Position numbers and translations under genes: made by a program. A stretch of DNA of 64,000 nt. Source: Streptomyces sp. NBC_00083 (lineage in GTDB: Bacteria; Actinomycetota; Actinomycetes; Streptomycetales; Streptomycetaceae). The DNA lies in assembly GCF_026343295.1 (NCBI RefSeq), contig NZ_JAPELY010000002.1, forward strand, positions 372,001 through 436,000, in the 5' to 3' direction. The notes beneath the pieces are model-generated. The model was not told the DNA's origin and ran no database searches. It saw only the letters and a program-made list of their open reading frames with translations. Position 1 is the stretch's first letter. The number at the start of each line of letters is the position of its first letter. Of the stretch, positions 43,986 through 52,493 are shown one piece after another.

Positions 43986-44942
43986 TCAGTCCACCGTCAC
44001 GTAGTCAGGGCCGGAGTAGCGGCCGGTCGCCAGCTTCTGACGCTGCATCAGGAGGTCGTTGAGCAGCGAGGAGGCGCCGAAGCGGAACCAGTGGTTGTCC
44101 AGCCAGTCCGCGCCCACGGTCTCGTTGACCAGGACCAGGAACTTGATGGCTTCCTTGGTGTTGCGGATGCCGCCGGCCGGCTTCACGCCGACCTGGGTCC
44201 CGGTCTGGGAGCGGAAGTCCCGTACGGCTTCGAGCAGGACCAGGGTGTTGGCGGGGGTGGCGTTGACCGCGACCTTGCCCGTCGACGTCTTGATGAAGTC
44301 GGCGCCGGCCATCATGCCGAGCCAGCTGGCGCGGCGGATGTTGTCGTACGTCGACAGCTCGCCGGTCTCGAAGATGACCTTGAGGCGGGCCCGGTCGCCG
44401 CACTCGGCGCGGACGGCCGCGATCTCCTCGTAGACCTTGAGGTAGTGACCGGCGAGGAACGCGCCCCGGTCGATCACCATGTCGATCTCGTCGGCGCCGG
44501 CCGCGATCGCGTCCCGTACGTCGGCGAGCTTGACGGGCAGGGCGGCGCGGCCCGCCGGGAAGGCGGTGGCGACGGACGCGACCTTGACGTCCGAGCCCTT
44601 CAGCACCTCCTTGGCGGTCGCCACCATGTCCGGGTACACGCAGACGGCGGCGGTGTGCGGAGCGGAGCGGTCGGTCGGATCGGGGTTGACGGCCTTGGCG
44701 GCGAGCGCCCGGACCTTGCCCGGGGTGTCCGCGCCTTCCAGCGTCGTCAGGTCGATCATCGAAATGGCCAGGTCGATGGCGTACGCCTTGGCCGACGTCT
44801 TGATCGAGCGGGTGCCGAGGGACGCGGCACGCGCTTCCAGGCCCACCGGGTCGATGCCGGGGAGCCCGTGGAGGAAGCGACGCAGCGCGCCGTCGGACGC
44901 GGTCGCGTCGGCGAGGGCAGCAGAAGGTGCATTGGTGGGCAT
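43986..44942 (-). CDS. deoC: Deoxyribose-phosphate aldolase
   Basis: 318 residues, longer at both ends than the 250-260 residue E. coli enzyme, as usual in Streptomyces. The barrel carries KVASVATAFPAGR, EIDMVIDRGAF (about 155), LKVIFETGEL and the Schiff-base strand FIKTSTGKV (catalytic Lys), then VGVKPAGGIRN. Cleaves 2-deoxyribose-5-phosphate to glyceraldehyde-3-phosphate and acetaldehyde. ATG 44942, not the upstream in-frame ATG at 45023, is favoured because promoter and operator lie between them. Confidence 0.94.
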   Translation of the reverse strand: MPTNAPSAALADATASDGALRRFLHGLPGIDPVGLEARAASLGTRSIKTSAKAYAIDLAISMIDLTTLEGADTPGKVRALAAKAVNPDPTDRSAPHTAAVCVYPDMVATAKEVLKGSDVKVASVATAFPAGRAALPVKLADVRDAIAAGADEIDMVIDRGAFLAGHYLKVYEEIAAVRAECGDRARLKVIFETGELSTYDNIRRASWLGMMAGADFIKTSTGKVAVNATPANTLVLLEAVRDFRSQTGTQVGVKPAGGIRNTKEAIKFLVLVNETVGADWLDNHWFRFGASSLLNDLLMQRQKLATGRYSGPDYVTVD

Positions 44943-44960
44943 GGTCACCAGATGAGCATA

Positions 44961-44974
44961 TCTACGCGCGTAGC
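44961..44974. promoter_or_regulatory. Nucleoside-regulon palindrome in the deoC promoter
   Basis: TCTACGC-GCGTAGC, 13 of 14. Read on the minus strand it sits in the 18-nt spacer between TGTACA (44979-44984) and TATGCT (44955-44960), a classic repressor position. Confidence 0.75.
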
Positions 44975-45018
44975 TGCCTGTACAGCCCTCCCGGGGCAGC
45001 CGACCCCGGGTGAGGTCT

Positions 45019-45034
45019 GTCACACCGCTGTGAC
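45019..45034. promoter_or_regulatory. Second AfsQ1-like box GTCAC-N6-GTGAC
   Basis: Fits GTnAC-n6-GTnAC exactly, located between deoC and the surface-protein gene. It is also an inverted repeat, so another regulator is possible. Confidence 0.45.
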
Positions 45035-45185
45035 ATGGAATGGACCCTTCTCGTACAGGTGATCCATAGATTTCTCCTTGCAGCCCCGCCCAGCCTCAAC
45101 GGCCCCACCCGGCAGAGGAGGCGGCATGCGACCTCCACCACCACTGTCTCCGGCCCTTCGGCCGCCCTGTTCCACGGAGTCGTTC

Positions 45186-46274
45186 ATGTCGACCTACGCC
45201 CGCACCTCCCTCCGCACCCCGCTCCGCGCCACGATCGCCGTCGCCGCGCTCGCCGGAGCCCTCCTCACCCCGGCCGCCGCCTTCGCGGCCACCCCGGCCG
45301 CCGCCCCCTGCCACGTGACCAAGACCGTCGTGTCGCAGCTGCCGGACACCACCGTCGTCCTCAGCAACGACCTGGCCAAGGGCCCCAAGGCGGAGCTCCT
45401 GGACACCAAGGGCGCCGTCCTCGCCACCGTCGACCGCGCCCACCCGATGGACTACGGCCACGGCATCCGGCTCGAAGAGGGCACCGACGGCAAGGTGACC
45501 TTCTTCCAGCGCACCGAGACCGGCGACAAGTCCTGGAAGGCGCAGCCCTTCCCGGCGCTGCCCGCCTCCTGCCTCGTCTCCGGCACCTACAAGCTGGTCG
45601 ACGGCGAGAAGGTCGAGGTGACCAGGACCGCCCAGGGCCGCTACCGCGCCGACCTCGCGAGCAGCGGCAGGACGGTGCTCCGCACCGAGGGCCAGGACGT
45701 CGACGGCTTCTACGGCGGCATGCACCTGACGCTCAACGCCTCGACGGGCGCGGTGCTTTCGGAGTACACCGCGACCCGCTCGGGCTGCACCGTGACGCTG
45801 GTCGTCAGCAGCGTCTACGGAGCCGGTGACTCCGTGAAGCTCACCAACAGCCCCCAGGGTCCGAAGGCGGTCCTGCGGGACACCCGGTTCAAGACCGTCT
45901 CCACCGTCGACCGCGCCCACCCGAACGACAAGGCCCTCGGCGTGATCATCGACGGCGCGAACACCAGCACGCCGAGGCTCGGACAGCGCACCCAGGGCGG
46001 GACCCCGTACGGCTACACCGCCTTCCCCAAGCTCCCGGCCGGCTGCGTGAACACCACGCCCGCCAAGACCGCGGCGAGCCTCCCCGCCGCCAACACCCCC
46101 GCCCAGAACGCCGGCCAGACCACCGTCGTGCCCAAGGGCGCCGTCGCGGCCGGCGCCGAGTTCCAGCAGGACGGCAACGACAAGGGCGTGCTGATCGGGG
46201 GCGCGGCCGCGGTCGCCGCCGCCGGCGCGGTCGGGTTCGTCGCGGTGCGGCGCCGCTCGGCCGCCCGCATCTGA
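45186..46274 (+). CDS. Surface protein with duplicated domain and C-terminal anchor
   Basis: 362 residues. Sec signal of about 34 residues (LRATIAVAALAGALLTPAAAFA). The mature part has two related copies of about 125 residues: LSNDLAKGPKAELLDTKG...ATVDRAHPMD (about 55-90) and LTNSPQGPKAVLRDTRFK...STVDRAHPND (about 215-250). The C terminus has a hydrophobic helix (GVLIGGAAAVAAAGAVGFVA) and VRRRSAARI. No LPXTG motif, but VVPKGAVAAGAE lies about 20 residues before the helix. It precedes a class F sortase gene, so it may be that enzyme's substrate. ATG 45186 follows CGGAG; an in-frame ATG at 45126 has a better ribosome site but gives a poor N terminus. Confidence 0.78.
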   Translation: MSTYARTSLRTPLRATIAVAALAGALLTPAAAFAATPAAAPCHVTKTVVSQLPDTTVVLSNDLAKGPKAELLDTKGAVLATVDRAHPMDYGHGIRLEEGTDGKVTFFQRTETGDKSWKAQPFPALPASCLVSGTYKLVDGEKVEVTRTAQGRYRADLASSGRTVLRTEGQDVDGFYGGMHLTLNASTGAVLSEYTATRSGCTVTLVVSSVYGAGDSVKLTNSPQGPKAVLRDTRFKTVSTVDRAHPNDKALGVIIDGANTSTPRLGQRTQGGTPYGYTAFPKLPAGCVNTTPAKTAASLPAANTPAQNAGQTTVVPKGAVAAGAEFQQDGNDKGVLIGGAAAVAAAGAVGFVAVRRRSAARI

Positions 46275-46282
46275 TCGTCCAC

Positions 46283-46312
46283 GGCGGGCCTCCCCCCGGG
46301 GAGGCCCGCCGC
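46283..46312 (+). terminator. Hairpin between surface protein and sortase genes
   Basis: 14-bp perfect inverted repeat (46283-46296 with 46299-46312). It separates the two genes but read-through is possible. Confidence 0.65.
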
Positions 46313-46334
46313 TCTTCCGTCCCCGGAGCGCCCC

Positions 46335-46952
46335 ATGTCCCGTACCCGCGCCGCCCGTTCGGCCGCCGCCGCCCTGTTCCTGCTCGCCGCCGGCGCCTCG
46401 GCCACCGGCTGCGGATCCGACGCCGCGCAGCCCGCCACCCCGCCGCCGAGCATCTCCGCCGCCTCCAGCGCACCCGCCTCCCCCCGGGCCGCGGCCCCGC
46501 TGCCCGCCTCCAGGCCGGTGCGCGTACGGATCCCGTCGGCCGGGGTCGACGCCGCTCCCGTCCTCGACCTCGGGCTCGCCGCCGACGGCTCCGTCGAGGT
46601 GCCCTCCGTCGCCGACGCCGACCGGATCGGCTGGTACGACAAGGGGGTCACCCCGGGCCAGACCGGACCCGCCGTGCTCATCGGCCACTTCGACACCGTC
46701 GAGGGCCCGGCCGTCCTGCGCGATGTCTCCAAGGTCAAGGTCGGTGATCTCGTCACCGTCGACCGCGCCGACGGAAGAACGGCACGCTTCACGGTCCGGG
46801 CCCTGGAACAGGTCGACAAGAAGACCTTCCCGACCGCGAAGGTGTACGGCGACACCGACCGCCCCGAGCTGCGGATCATCACCTGCGGCGGAGCGCTGAC
46901 CGGCGGCCACCGGCCCGACAACATCATCGTCTACGCGGATCTGGTGGCCTGA
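46335..46952 (+). CDS. Class F sortase
   Basis: 205 residues: signal or membrane anchor (about 8-28, with ATGC, so possibly a lipoprotein), Pro/Ala/Ser linker, then a sortase beta-barrel. Active site is complete: His in VLIGHFDT (about 118), Cys in RIITCGG (about 183) and Arg in GGHRPDNIIVYADLV (about 192). Class F sortases of actinobacteria have no firmly known substrates; the upstream surface protein is the obvious candidate. Confidence 0.9.
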   Translation: MSRTRAARSAAAALFLLAAGASATGCGSDAAQPATPPPSISAASSAPASPRAAAPLPASRPVRVRIPSAGVDAAPVLDLGLAADGSVEVPSVADADRIGWYDKGVTPGQTGPAVLIGHFDTVEGPAVLRDVSKVKVGDLVTVDRADGRTARFTVRALEQVDKKTFPTAKVYGDTDRPELRIITCGGALTGGHRPDNIIVYADLVA

Positions 46953-46990
46953 GGAAGACCGGCTCCGGGGGCGTGAGGCAGAATCGGGCC

Positions 46991-47626
46991 ATGACGAGCC
47001 CCAAGCCGCCCACCGAGCCGGCCTACGCCGACCGGACCTACCGCTCGACCGCCGGCATCGCGGGCGGCTCGCTGCTGCTCGCGCTCGGCCTCTGGCTCGG
47101 CATCGACGCCGTAGTCCAGGGCCACGGCAACGCCCCCTGGCTGTCGCTCGCCGTGCTGCTCTGCGTGGTGCCGCTGATCGTCGCGTTCAGCCTGCGCCCC
47201 GTGGTCTTCGCCAGTGCCGACCGGCTCCTGGTCCGCAACCCGTTCCGCACCATCACCCTGCCGTGGGCGTCGGTCGCGGACGTACGAGCCGGCTACTCCA
47301 GCGAGGTCTTCGACCAGTCGGGCGGCAAGTACCAGCTGTGGGCGCTCCCCGTCTCGCTGCGCCAGCGCAAGCGCGCCGCCCGCCGCCAGGCACGGGACGC
47401 CTCGCTCGACGCGGGCCGCGGCGTGTCGGCGACCGCCGACGTCACCGACTCCACCGCGCGGATGGCGTCGACCGACCAGAACATCCGCGACCTACGCGAC
47501 CTCGCCGAACAGGGCGCGTCACGCGAGAGCGCGCAGGGTGCGGTGGGCATCCGCTGGGCGTACGAGGTCATCGTCCCCGCGGTCGTCGGGGCGGTCCTGT
47601 TCGTGGTCCTGCTCGCCATCGGCTGA
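46991..47626 (+). CDS. PH-domain membrane protein (211 residues)
   Basis: Two membrane helices near residues 24-75 (GIAGGSLLLALGLWLGIDAVV and LAVLLCVVPLIVAFSLRPVV), then a bacterial PH-like domain (FASADRLLVRNPFRTITLPWASVADVRAGYSSEVF and YQLWALPVSLR), a Lys/Arg-rich linker and a C-terminal membrane segment. ATG 46991 lies six bases after CAGAAT and may be leaderless. Function unknown; typical of actinobacterial membrane-associated PH proteins. Confidence 0.8.
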   Translation: MTSPKPPTEPAYADRTYRSTAGIAGGSLLLALGLWLGIDAVVQGHGNAPWLSLAVLLCVVPLIVAFSLRPVVFASADRLLVRNPFRTITLPWASVADVRAGYSSEVFDQSGGKYQLWALPVSLRQRKRAARRQARDASLDAGRGVSATADVTDSTARMASTDQNIRDLRDLAEQGASRESAQGAVGIRWAYEVIVPAVVGAVLFVVLLAIG

Positions 47627-47637
47627 CCCGCTCGCAG

Positions 47638-47670
47638 GTGGCCGGGCCCCCTCACGGCGGGCCCGGCCAC
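47638..47670. terminator. Terminator between convergent genes
   Basis: Perfect 12-bp stem (47638-47649 with 47659-47670), overlapping the last codons of the mannosyltransferase gene. Confidence 0.7.
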
Positions 47671-48932
47671 ACCAGCAGCATGTACGCGCCGAGCCACGCC
47701 GACGACAGGGTGGCCGCGCCGAGCACCAGGACGGTCGTCGTACGCCGGGCCCGCGCCAGGGCGAGCGCGAGCGGGAGCAGCAGCGGGAAGCCGGGGACGA
47801 GGAAGCGGGCCCGCGGGAAGTAGACGCCGCCGCTGCCGAGCACCACCACGAGCAGGACGCCCGTGAAGGCCAGCAGCACCAGCGGCTGTCGGTCCGCGAG
47901 CGAGAGCACGTACAGCGCGGCGGACAGGATCAGGACCACGGTCACCAGGACCAGGAACAGCGGCGGACGGTTCGCGTACACGAGCAGCTCGCGCATGTCG
48001 CGCAGGGTGCCGATGCCGCCGTCCCACTGGTTCTCCCACACCTTCTGCACCGCGAAGTAGCCGTCCCAGCGCCCCATCCGCACCCCCACCCACGCCACGT
48101 AGGCGCACCAGCCGGCCGGTGCGAGCAGCCCGCCGAGGACCACGGCGCGCGCCGGGCGCCCCGCCACGTGCCGGTCGCGCACGAGGGCGACGAGCGCGGC
48201 CAGCGAGACCGCGGCGGCGAGCGCGACGCCGGTCGGGCGGGTGAGGCCCGCGAGCGCCGCGAGGGAGCCCGCGAGGACCCAGCGCCGGGTCAGGACGGCA
48301 TACAGCGACCAGGCGGTCAGCGCGGTGAAAAGGGACTCGGTGTACCCCATCCACTGCACCACCCCGACCGGCAGCGCGGCCCACGCCACCGTGAGCAGGG
48401 TGCCCGTGCGGCGGCCGTGCAGCCGGTCGCCGACCGCGAAGACCCCGCAGGCGGCGACGAGCGAGAACGCGACGGCGAGCAGCAGCCCGACACTGGCCCG
48501 GGAGCCCGGCGTGACCGCGGCGACCGCCTTCACCAGGACCGGGTACAGCGGGAAGAACGCGAGGTCGCTGGGCTCCTTGGGGTCGGCGGGCAGCACATAG
48601 CCGTGGTTCGCGATGCCCAGGTACCAGTTGGAGTCCCAGGACTTCGCGAGCACCGGCCACAGGCCGTGGTGGCGGACGTGCGCCCACTGCGCGAGGACGG
48701 CCACCCCGAAGAGGCGTACCGCGAGATAGCCGAGCAGTGCGGGCCCCGCGTACCGCAGGGCGGTGCGGGCGCGCTCACGGGCCGGGGGCCGGGCGGCCGC
48801 GCCGCGCGGGACCGCCCGGCGGCGGGCGGCGGGGACGGGGCCGCGACGGTCCGTGGCCGTCGCTGGGGGCGGGCCGGTCGGGGGCACGTGGGGCAGCTCC
48901 TTGGCTCGGGCACGGCGAGAGGTACGGGTCAC
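47652..48932 (-). CDS. Integral-membrane mannosyltransferase (PIG-V-like)
   Basis: 426 residues, about ten membrane segments after an Arg/Pro-rich tail. The N-terminal luminal-loop pattern WDSNWYLGIANHGYV (WD acidic catalytic-type motif) and DLAFFPLYPVLVKAVAAV match the PIG-V/GT-C mannosyltransferase group; GYTESLFTALTAWSLYAVL and RFLVPGFPLLLPLALAL follow. It would use a polyprenyl-phosphate sugar donor on the outer face. The sugar and acceptor are unknown. Minus strand, convergent with the PH-domain gene. Confidence 0.85.
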   Translation of the reverse strand: MTRTSRRARAKELPHVPPTGPPPATATDRRGPVPAARRRAVPRGAAARPPARERARTALRYAGPALLGYLAVRLFGVAVLAQWAHVRHHGLWPVLAKSWDSNWYLGIANHGYVLPADPKEPSDLAFFPLYPVLVKAVAAVTPGSRASVGLLLAVAFSLVAACGVFAVGDRLHGRRTGTLLTVAWAALPVGVVQWMGYTESLFTALTAWSLYAVLTRRWVLAGSLAALAGLTRPTGVALAAAVSLAALVALVRDRHVAGRPARAVVLGGLLAPAGWCAYVAWVGVRMGRWDGYFAVQKVWENQWDGGIGTLRDMRELLVYANRPPLFLVLVTVVLILSAALYVLSLADRQPLVLLAFTGVLLVVVLGSGGVYFPRARFLVPGFPLLLPLALALARARRTTTVLVLGAATLSSAWLGAYMLLVWPGPP

Positions 48933-49003
48933 CCTTTCTCGCGCGTCCCGGCTCCCGGGGGCACCCTTGCGTCAACTGCCGTACGAAATCACCCGAAAGC
49001 AGG

Positions 49004-49037
49004 ACCGGGGCGGTGGTCGATTGACCACCGCCCCGGT
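49004..49037 (-). terminator. Terminator after the phosphohexomutase gene
   Basis: Perfect 15-bp stem (49004-49018 with 49023-49037) and a GATT loop, in the gap between two minus-strand genes. Confidence 0.8.
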
Positions 49038-49054
49038 TCGCGCGCCCGTGTCCG

Positions 49055-50716
49055 TCAGATGCCGGCGGCGGCCGCCAGGTCCTTCTTGATGCCGGCGAGC
49101 AGCTCGGCGCCCTTGGCGCGGGCCGCGTCGAGCCCCTCGGCGGAGGCGACCGGCACGACGACCTCCAGGTAGCACTTGAGCTTCGGCTCGGTGCCGCTCG
49201 GGCGCACGATCACCCGGGCGCCCTCCAGGTAGTAGCGCAGGCCGTCGGTGGGCGGCAGGTGCTCGGTGCCCTCGGTGAGGTCCTCGGCCTTCGTCACCGC
49301 GAGGCCGGCCAGCGAGGCGGGCGGCTGCTCGCGCAGGCGCGCCATCGCGTCGGAGATCACGGTGAGGTCGTCCACGCGGACCGACAGCTGGTCGGTGGCG
49401 TGCAGGCCGTGCGCAAGGGCCAGCTCGTCGAGGAGGTCCAGGACCGTGCGGCCCTGCTCCTTCAGGGCGGAGGCCAGCTCGGCGAAGACCAGGGCGGCCG
49501 TGATGCCGTCCTTGTCGCGCACTCCCTCGGGGTCCACGCAGTAGCCGAGCGCCTCCTCGTAGCCGTAGCGCAGGTCCTCGACGCGGGCGATCCACTTGAA
49601 CCCGGTGAGCGTCTCCTCGTAGCCGAGGCCCGCGGCTTCGGCGATGCGGCCGAGCAGCGAGGACGACACGATCGACTCGGCGAACACGCCGGTCACGCCC
49701 TTGGCGACCAGGTGGGCGGCGAGCAGCGCGCCGACCTCGTCGCCGCGCAGCATCCGCCACTGGCCGTCGCGGTCCTTGACCGCGGCGGCGCAGCGGTCGG
49801 CGTCCGGGTCGTTGGCGATCACGAGGTCCACCCCGCCGGCCCGGCTCTCCTCGCGGCGGGCCGTGGCGAACGCCAGGTCCATCGCGCCCGGCTCCTCCGG
49901 GTTGGGGAACGCCACGGTCGGGAACGCCGGGTCCGGTTCGGCCTGTTCGGCCACGAGCACCGGCTCGGGGAACCCGGCCCGTGCGAACGCGGCGAGCAGC
50001 ACGTCCTTGCCGACGCCGTGCATCGCCGTGTAGACGACGTTCGCGGTGCGGGGGGACCCGGGGGTCAACACCGCGTCGGTACGCTCCAGATAGGCGTCCA
50101 GGACCTCGTCCCCGAGCACCTCCCAGCCGCTCTCGGGGCGCGGCACGTCGTGCAGCGAGGCGACCGCGTCGATCTCGGCGGCGATCTCCGCGTCGGCCGG
50201 CGGCACGATCTGGGAGCCGTCGCCGAGGTACACCTTGTAGCCGTTGTCGCGCGGCGGGTTGTGGCTCGCCGTCACCTCGACACCGGCGACGGCGCCCAAG
50301 TGCCTTATGGCGTAGGCCAGTACGGGCGTGGGCAGCGGTCGCGGCAGGACCGTCGCCTTCAGCCCGGCGCCGACCATGACGGCCGCGGTGTCCCGCGCGA
50401 AGTCCGCCGACTTGTAGCGGGCGTCGTACCCGATGACCACCAGTCCGTCGCCCTGCCCCTTGGCCTTCAGGTACGCGGCGAGGCCGGCGGCGGCACGGAT
50501 CACGACGGAGCGGTTCATCCGCATCGGCCCGGCGCCCAGCTCACCGCGGAGCCCGGCGGTGCCGAACTGGAGCGTGCCACTGAACCGCGCGGCCAGTTCC
50601 GCGGCGTGCCCGGCGTCGGCCGAACTCTCGATGAGCTTGGCCAGCTCGTCGCGCGTCTCGCTGTCGGGGTCCTCGGCCAGCCAGGCCTTGGCCCGCGCGA
50701 TCAGATCCTGCGTCAC
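49055..50716 (-). CDS. Alpha-D-phosphohexomutase family enzyme
   Basis: 553 residues, four-domain phosphosugar mutase. Active-site Ser in VEVTASHNPPRDNGYKVYLG (about 140), metal loop DPDADRCAAAV (about 305), sugar-binding GDEVG and phosphate-binding VRPSGTEPKLKCYLEV near the C terminus. The family includes phosphoglucomutase, phosphomannomutase and phosphopentomutase. Position directly after purine nucleoside phosphorylase (70-nt gap) favours conversion of (deoxy)ribose-1-phosphate to the 5-phosphate, feeding DeoC, but substrate specificity is not visible in the sequence. Confidence 0.88.
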   Translation of the reverse strand: MTQDLIARAKAWLAEDPDSETRDELAKLIESSADAGHAAELAARFSGTLQFGTAGLRGELGAGPMRMNRSVVIRAAAGLAAYLKAKGQGDGLVVIGYDARYKSADFARDTAAVMVGAGLKATVLPRPLPTPVLAYAIRHLGAVAGVEVTASHNPPRDNGYKVYLGDGSQIVPPADAEIAAEIDAVASLHDVPRPESGWEVLGDEVLDAYLERTDAVLTPGSPRTANVVYTAMHGVGKDVLLAAFARAGFPEPVLVAEQAEPDPAFPTVAFPNPEEPGAMDLAFATARREESRAGGVDLVIANDPDADRCAAAVKDRDGQWRMLRGDEVGALLAAHLVAKGVTGVFAESIVSSSLLGRIAEAAGLGYEETLTGFKWIARVEDLRYGYEEALGYCVDPEGVRDKDGITAALVFAELASALKEQGRTVLDLLDELALAHGLHATDQLSVRVDDLTVISDAMARLREQPPASLAGLAVTKAEDLTEGTEHLPPTDGLRYYLEGARVIVRPSGTEPKLKCYLEVVVPVASAEGLDAARAKGAELLAGIKKDLAAAAGI

Positions 50717-50786
50717 GTTGTCAGCCTTTCGGGGAGGGCTTTCGGTGCTGTAGGTGCTTCGGTTCGGGGGAGGGCGCCGGTGCGGC

Positions 50787-51611
50787 TCAGATGCGGTCGA
50801 GCACCCGGGTGAGGAGCTCGCCCATGCGTGCCGCCGAGTCGCGGCCGGCCTGGAGGACCTCTTCGTGGTTGAGCGGCTCGCCGGTCAGGCCGGCGGCGAG
50901 GTTGGTGACCAGGGAGATGCCGAGGACCTCCGCGCCGGCCTCGCGGGCGGCGATGGCTTCGAGCACGGTGGACATGCCGACGAGGTCGCCGCCGAGCACG
51001 CGGACCATGTTGATCTCGGCCGGGGTCTCGTAGTGCGGGCCGGGGAACTGGACGTAGACGCCCTCTTCCAGCGTCTCGTCGACCTCCTTGCACAGCGCAC
51101 GCAGGCGCGGCGAGTACAGGTCGGTGAGGTCCACGAAGTTGGCGCCGATGATCGGCGAGGTGGCCGTCAGGTTGATGTGGTCGCTGATCAGGACGGGCTG
51201 GCCGGGGCGCATGCCGTCGCGCAGACCGCCGCAGCCGTTGGTCAGGACGACGGTCTTGCAGCCGGCGGCGACGGCGGTGCGCACGCCGTGCGAGACGGAG
51301 GCGACGCCGCGGCCCTCGTAGAAGTGCGTACGGCCGAGGAAGACCAGGACGCGCTTGGCGCCGATCTTGTAGGAGCGGATCTTGCCGCCGTGGCCCTCGA
51401 CGGCCGGCGCCGGGAAGCCGGGCAGCTCGGTCACGGGGAACTCGGCCTCGGGGGTGCCGAGCGCGTCGACGGCGGGGGCCCAGCCGGAGCCCATCACCAG
51501 GGCGACGTCGTGGGTCTCGGCGCCGGTGAGTTCGCGCAGGCGCGTGGCGGCGGCGTCGGCGGCGGCGTGGGGGTCGTCCTGGAGCAGGTCCGGGATGGCA
51601 GATGCGTTCAC
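50787..51611 (-). CDS. punA: Purine nucleoside phosphorylase (trimeric type)
   Basis: 274 residues. Motifs: VALVMGSGWAPAVDAL (about 38-53), EGHGGKIRSYKIG, RVLVFLGRTHFYEG, VLTNGCGGLRDGMRPGQPVLISDHINLT (about 127-154) and ALCKEVDETLEEGVYVQFPGPHYETPAEI. It cleaves inosine and guanosine and their deoxy forms. The GTG at 51611 with GAGAGACC upstream is preferred to the long upstream frame, which reads through the promoter. The nucleoside palindrome lies 113 bp upstream. Transcribed with the phosphohexomutase. Confidence 0.93.
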   Translation of the reverse strand: MNASAIPDLLQDDPHAAADAAATRLRELTGAETHDVALVMGSGWAPAVDALGTPEAEFPVTELPGFPAPAVEGHGGKIRSYKIGAKRVLVFLGRTHFYEGRGVASVSHGVRTAVAAGCKTVVLTNGCGGLRDGMRPGQPVLISDHINLTATSPIIGANFVDLTDLYSPRLRALCKEVDETLEEGVYVQFPGPHYETPAEINMVRVLGGDLVGMSTVLEAIAAREAGAEVLGISLVTNLAAGLTGEPLNHEEVLQAGRDSAARMGELLTRVLDRI

Positions 51612-51723
51612 TGGGTCTCTCGCCTCGCGAAGGAACGTCGTCCCGCCCGGGTCTGTCCGGCCGGGTCCGGGGGGTTTTCCCCCGGTAAAGAAGAAGTACG
51701 CGCACGAGCGTAACCGCTGAAGT

Positions 51724-51737
51724 CCTACGCGCGTAGA
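51724..51737. promoter_or_regulatory. Nucleoside-regulon palindrome upstream of punA
   Basis: CCTACGC-GCGTAGA, 13 of 14. Read on the minus strand it lies between TTATCC (51744-51749) and TAGGAC (51722-51727), a promoter-like pair with 16-nt spacing. Confidence 0.7.
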
Positions 51738-51785
51738 TGTGCAGGATAACGGAACTGTCCGATCCGTTTGTGGCTTCACACGAAA

Positions 51786-51810
51786 GCCCGGCCACACGAG
51801 GTGACCGGGC
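51786..51810 (-). terminator. Hairpin after the GGCT-like gene
   Basis: Ten-bp stem with one mismatch (GCCCGG core) and an ACGAG loop, just past the minus-strand stop codon. Confidence 0.5.
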
Positions 51811-51831
51811 GCCCGTGACCTGCGGCGGGCC

Positions 51832-52269
51832 TCAGCAGGGCCGCTTGCGCAGCTCCATCACGTAGTCGTGGGGCGCGCCCGCGGACTCGGCCGCGTCGGC
51901 CAGCTCGCCGAGGTAGCGGGCGGAGGGCAGGCCGCCCTCGTACCCGTTCAGGACGTACAGCCAGGCCGCGTCCTCCCCGTCCAGGGTGTGCACGCGCACC
52001 CGCATCCGGCGGTAGATGTCGAGCCCGACACCCTCCCACCGGTCCATCGACTCCTCGTCGAGCGGCGCGATGTCGTACAGGGCGACGAAGACCTGCGAGC
52101 GCGGTGCCTCGACGATCGTCGCGAGGGCGCCCTCCCAGCCCATCTGCTCCCCGCCGAACGTCAGGCGCCAGCCGTTGAGCCAGCCGGTGCCGCGCAGCGG
52201 AGAGTGCGGGGCGCGGCGGGTCATCAGCCGCGGATCCAGGTTGCCGGCGTACGCGGCGTAGAGCGACAT
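51832..52269 (-). CDS. Gamma-glutamylcyclotransferase-fold protein
   Basis: 145 residues. Starts YAAYAGNLDPRLMTRRAPHS (the YGxNL-type loop of the fold, here YAGNL), then GWRLTFGGEQMGWEGALATIVEAP, VFVALYDIAPLDEESMDRWEGV (catalytic-type Glu region) and CWLYVL-like AAWLYVLNGYEGGLPS. It may open or form gamma-glutamyl linkages (glutathione-type or related small metabolites). ATG 52269 is seven bases after TACCCT on the minus strand, probably leaderless. Confidence 0.82.
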   Translation of the reverse strand: MSLYAAYAGNLDPRLMTRRAPHSPLRGTGWLNGWRLTFGGEQMGWEGALATIVEAPRSQVFVALYDIAPLDEESMDRWEGVGLDIYRRMRVRVHTLDGEDAAWLYVLNGYEGGLPSARYLGELADAAESAGAPHDYVMELRKRPC

Positions 52270-52493
52270 GGTGTCGAGGGTACGACAGTGGCCCGCGGGG
52301 GCTCTTCGCGCCGCCCGCCCGCGGCGGGGCCGCGCCGTGATCCGCCACCACGGCCGAATGGCGCCCCCGGGGCGAAGACGCTTGAAGCGTGCGGGACAAT
52401 GAGGTACGTACTGCGTTCCCCCGGGGCCCCGCCCCGGACCCCCGGCCGGGCGGGCAGGCAGGCCGGGATCGACACTACGAGGCGGACTTTTTC

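Noticed and set aside
45019..45034. Reading the inverted repeat GTCAC-N6-GTGAC as a CRP site
   Set aside because: CRP sites are GTGA-N6-TCAC; here the half-sites are in the reverse order, so the AfsQ1-type reading fits better.
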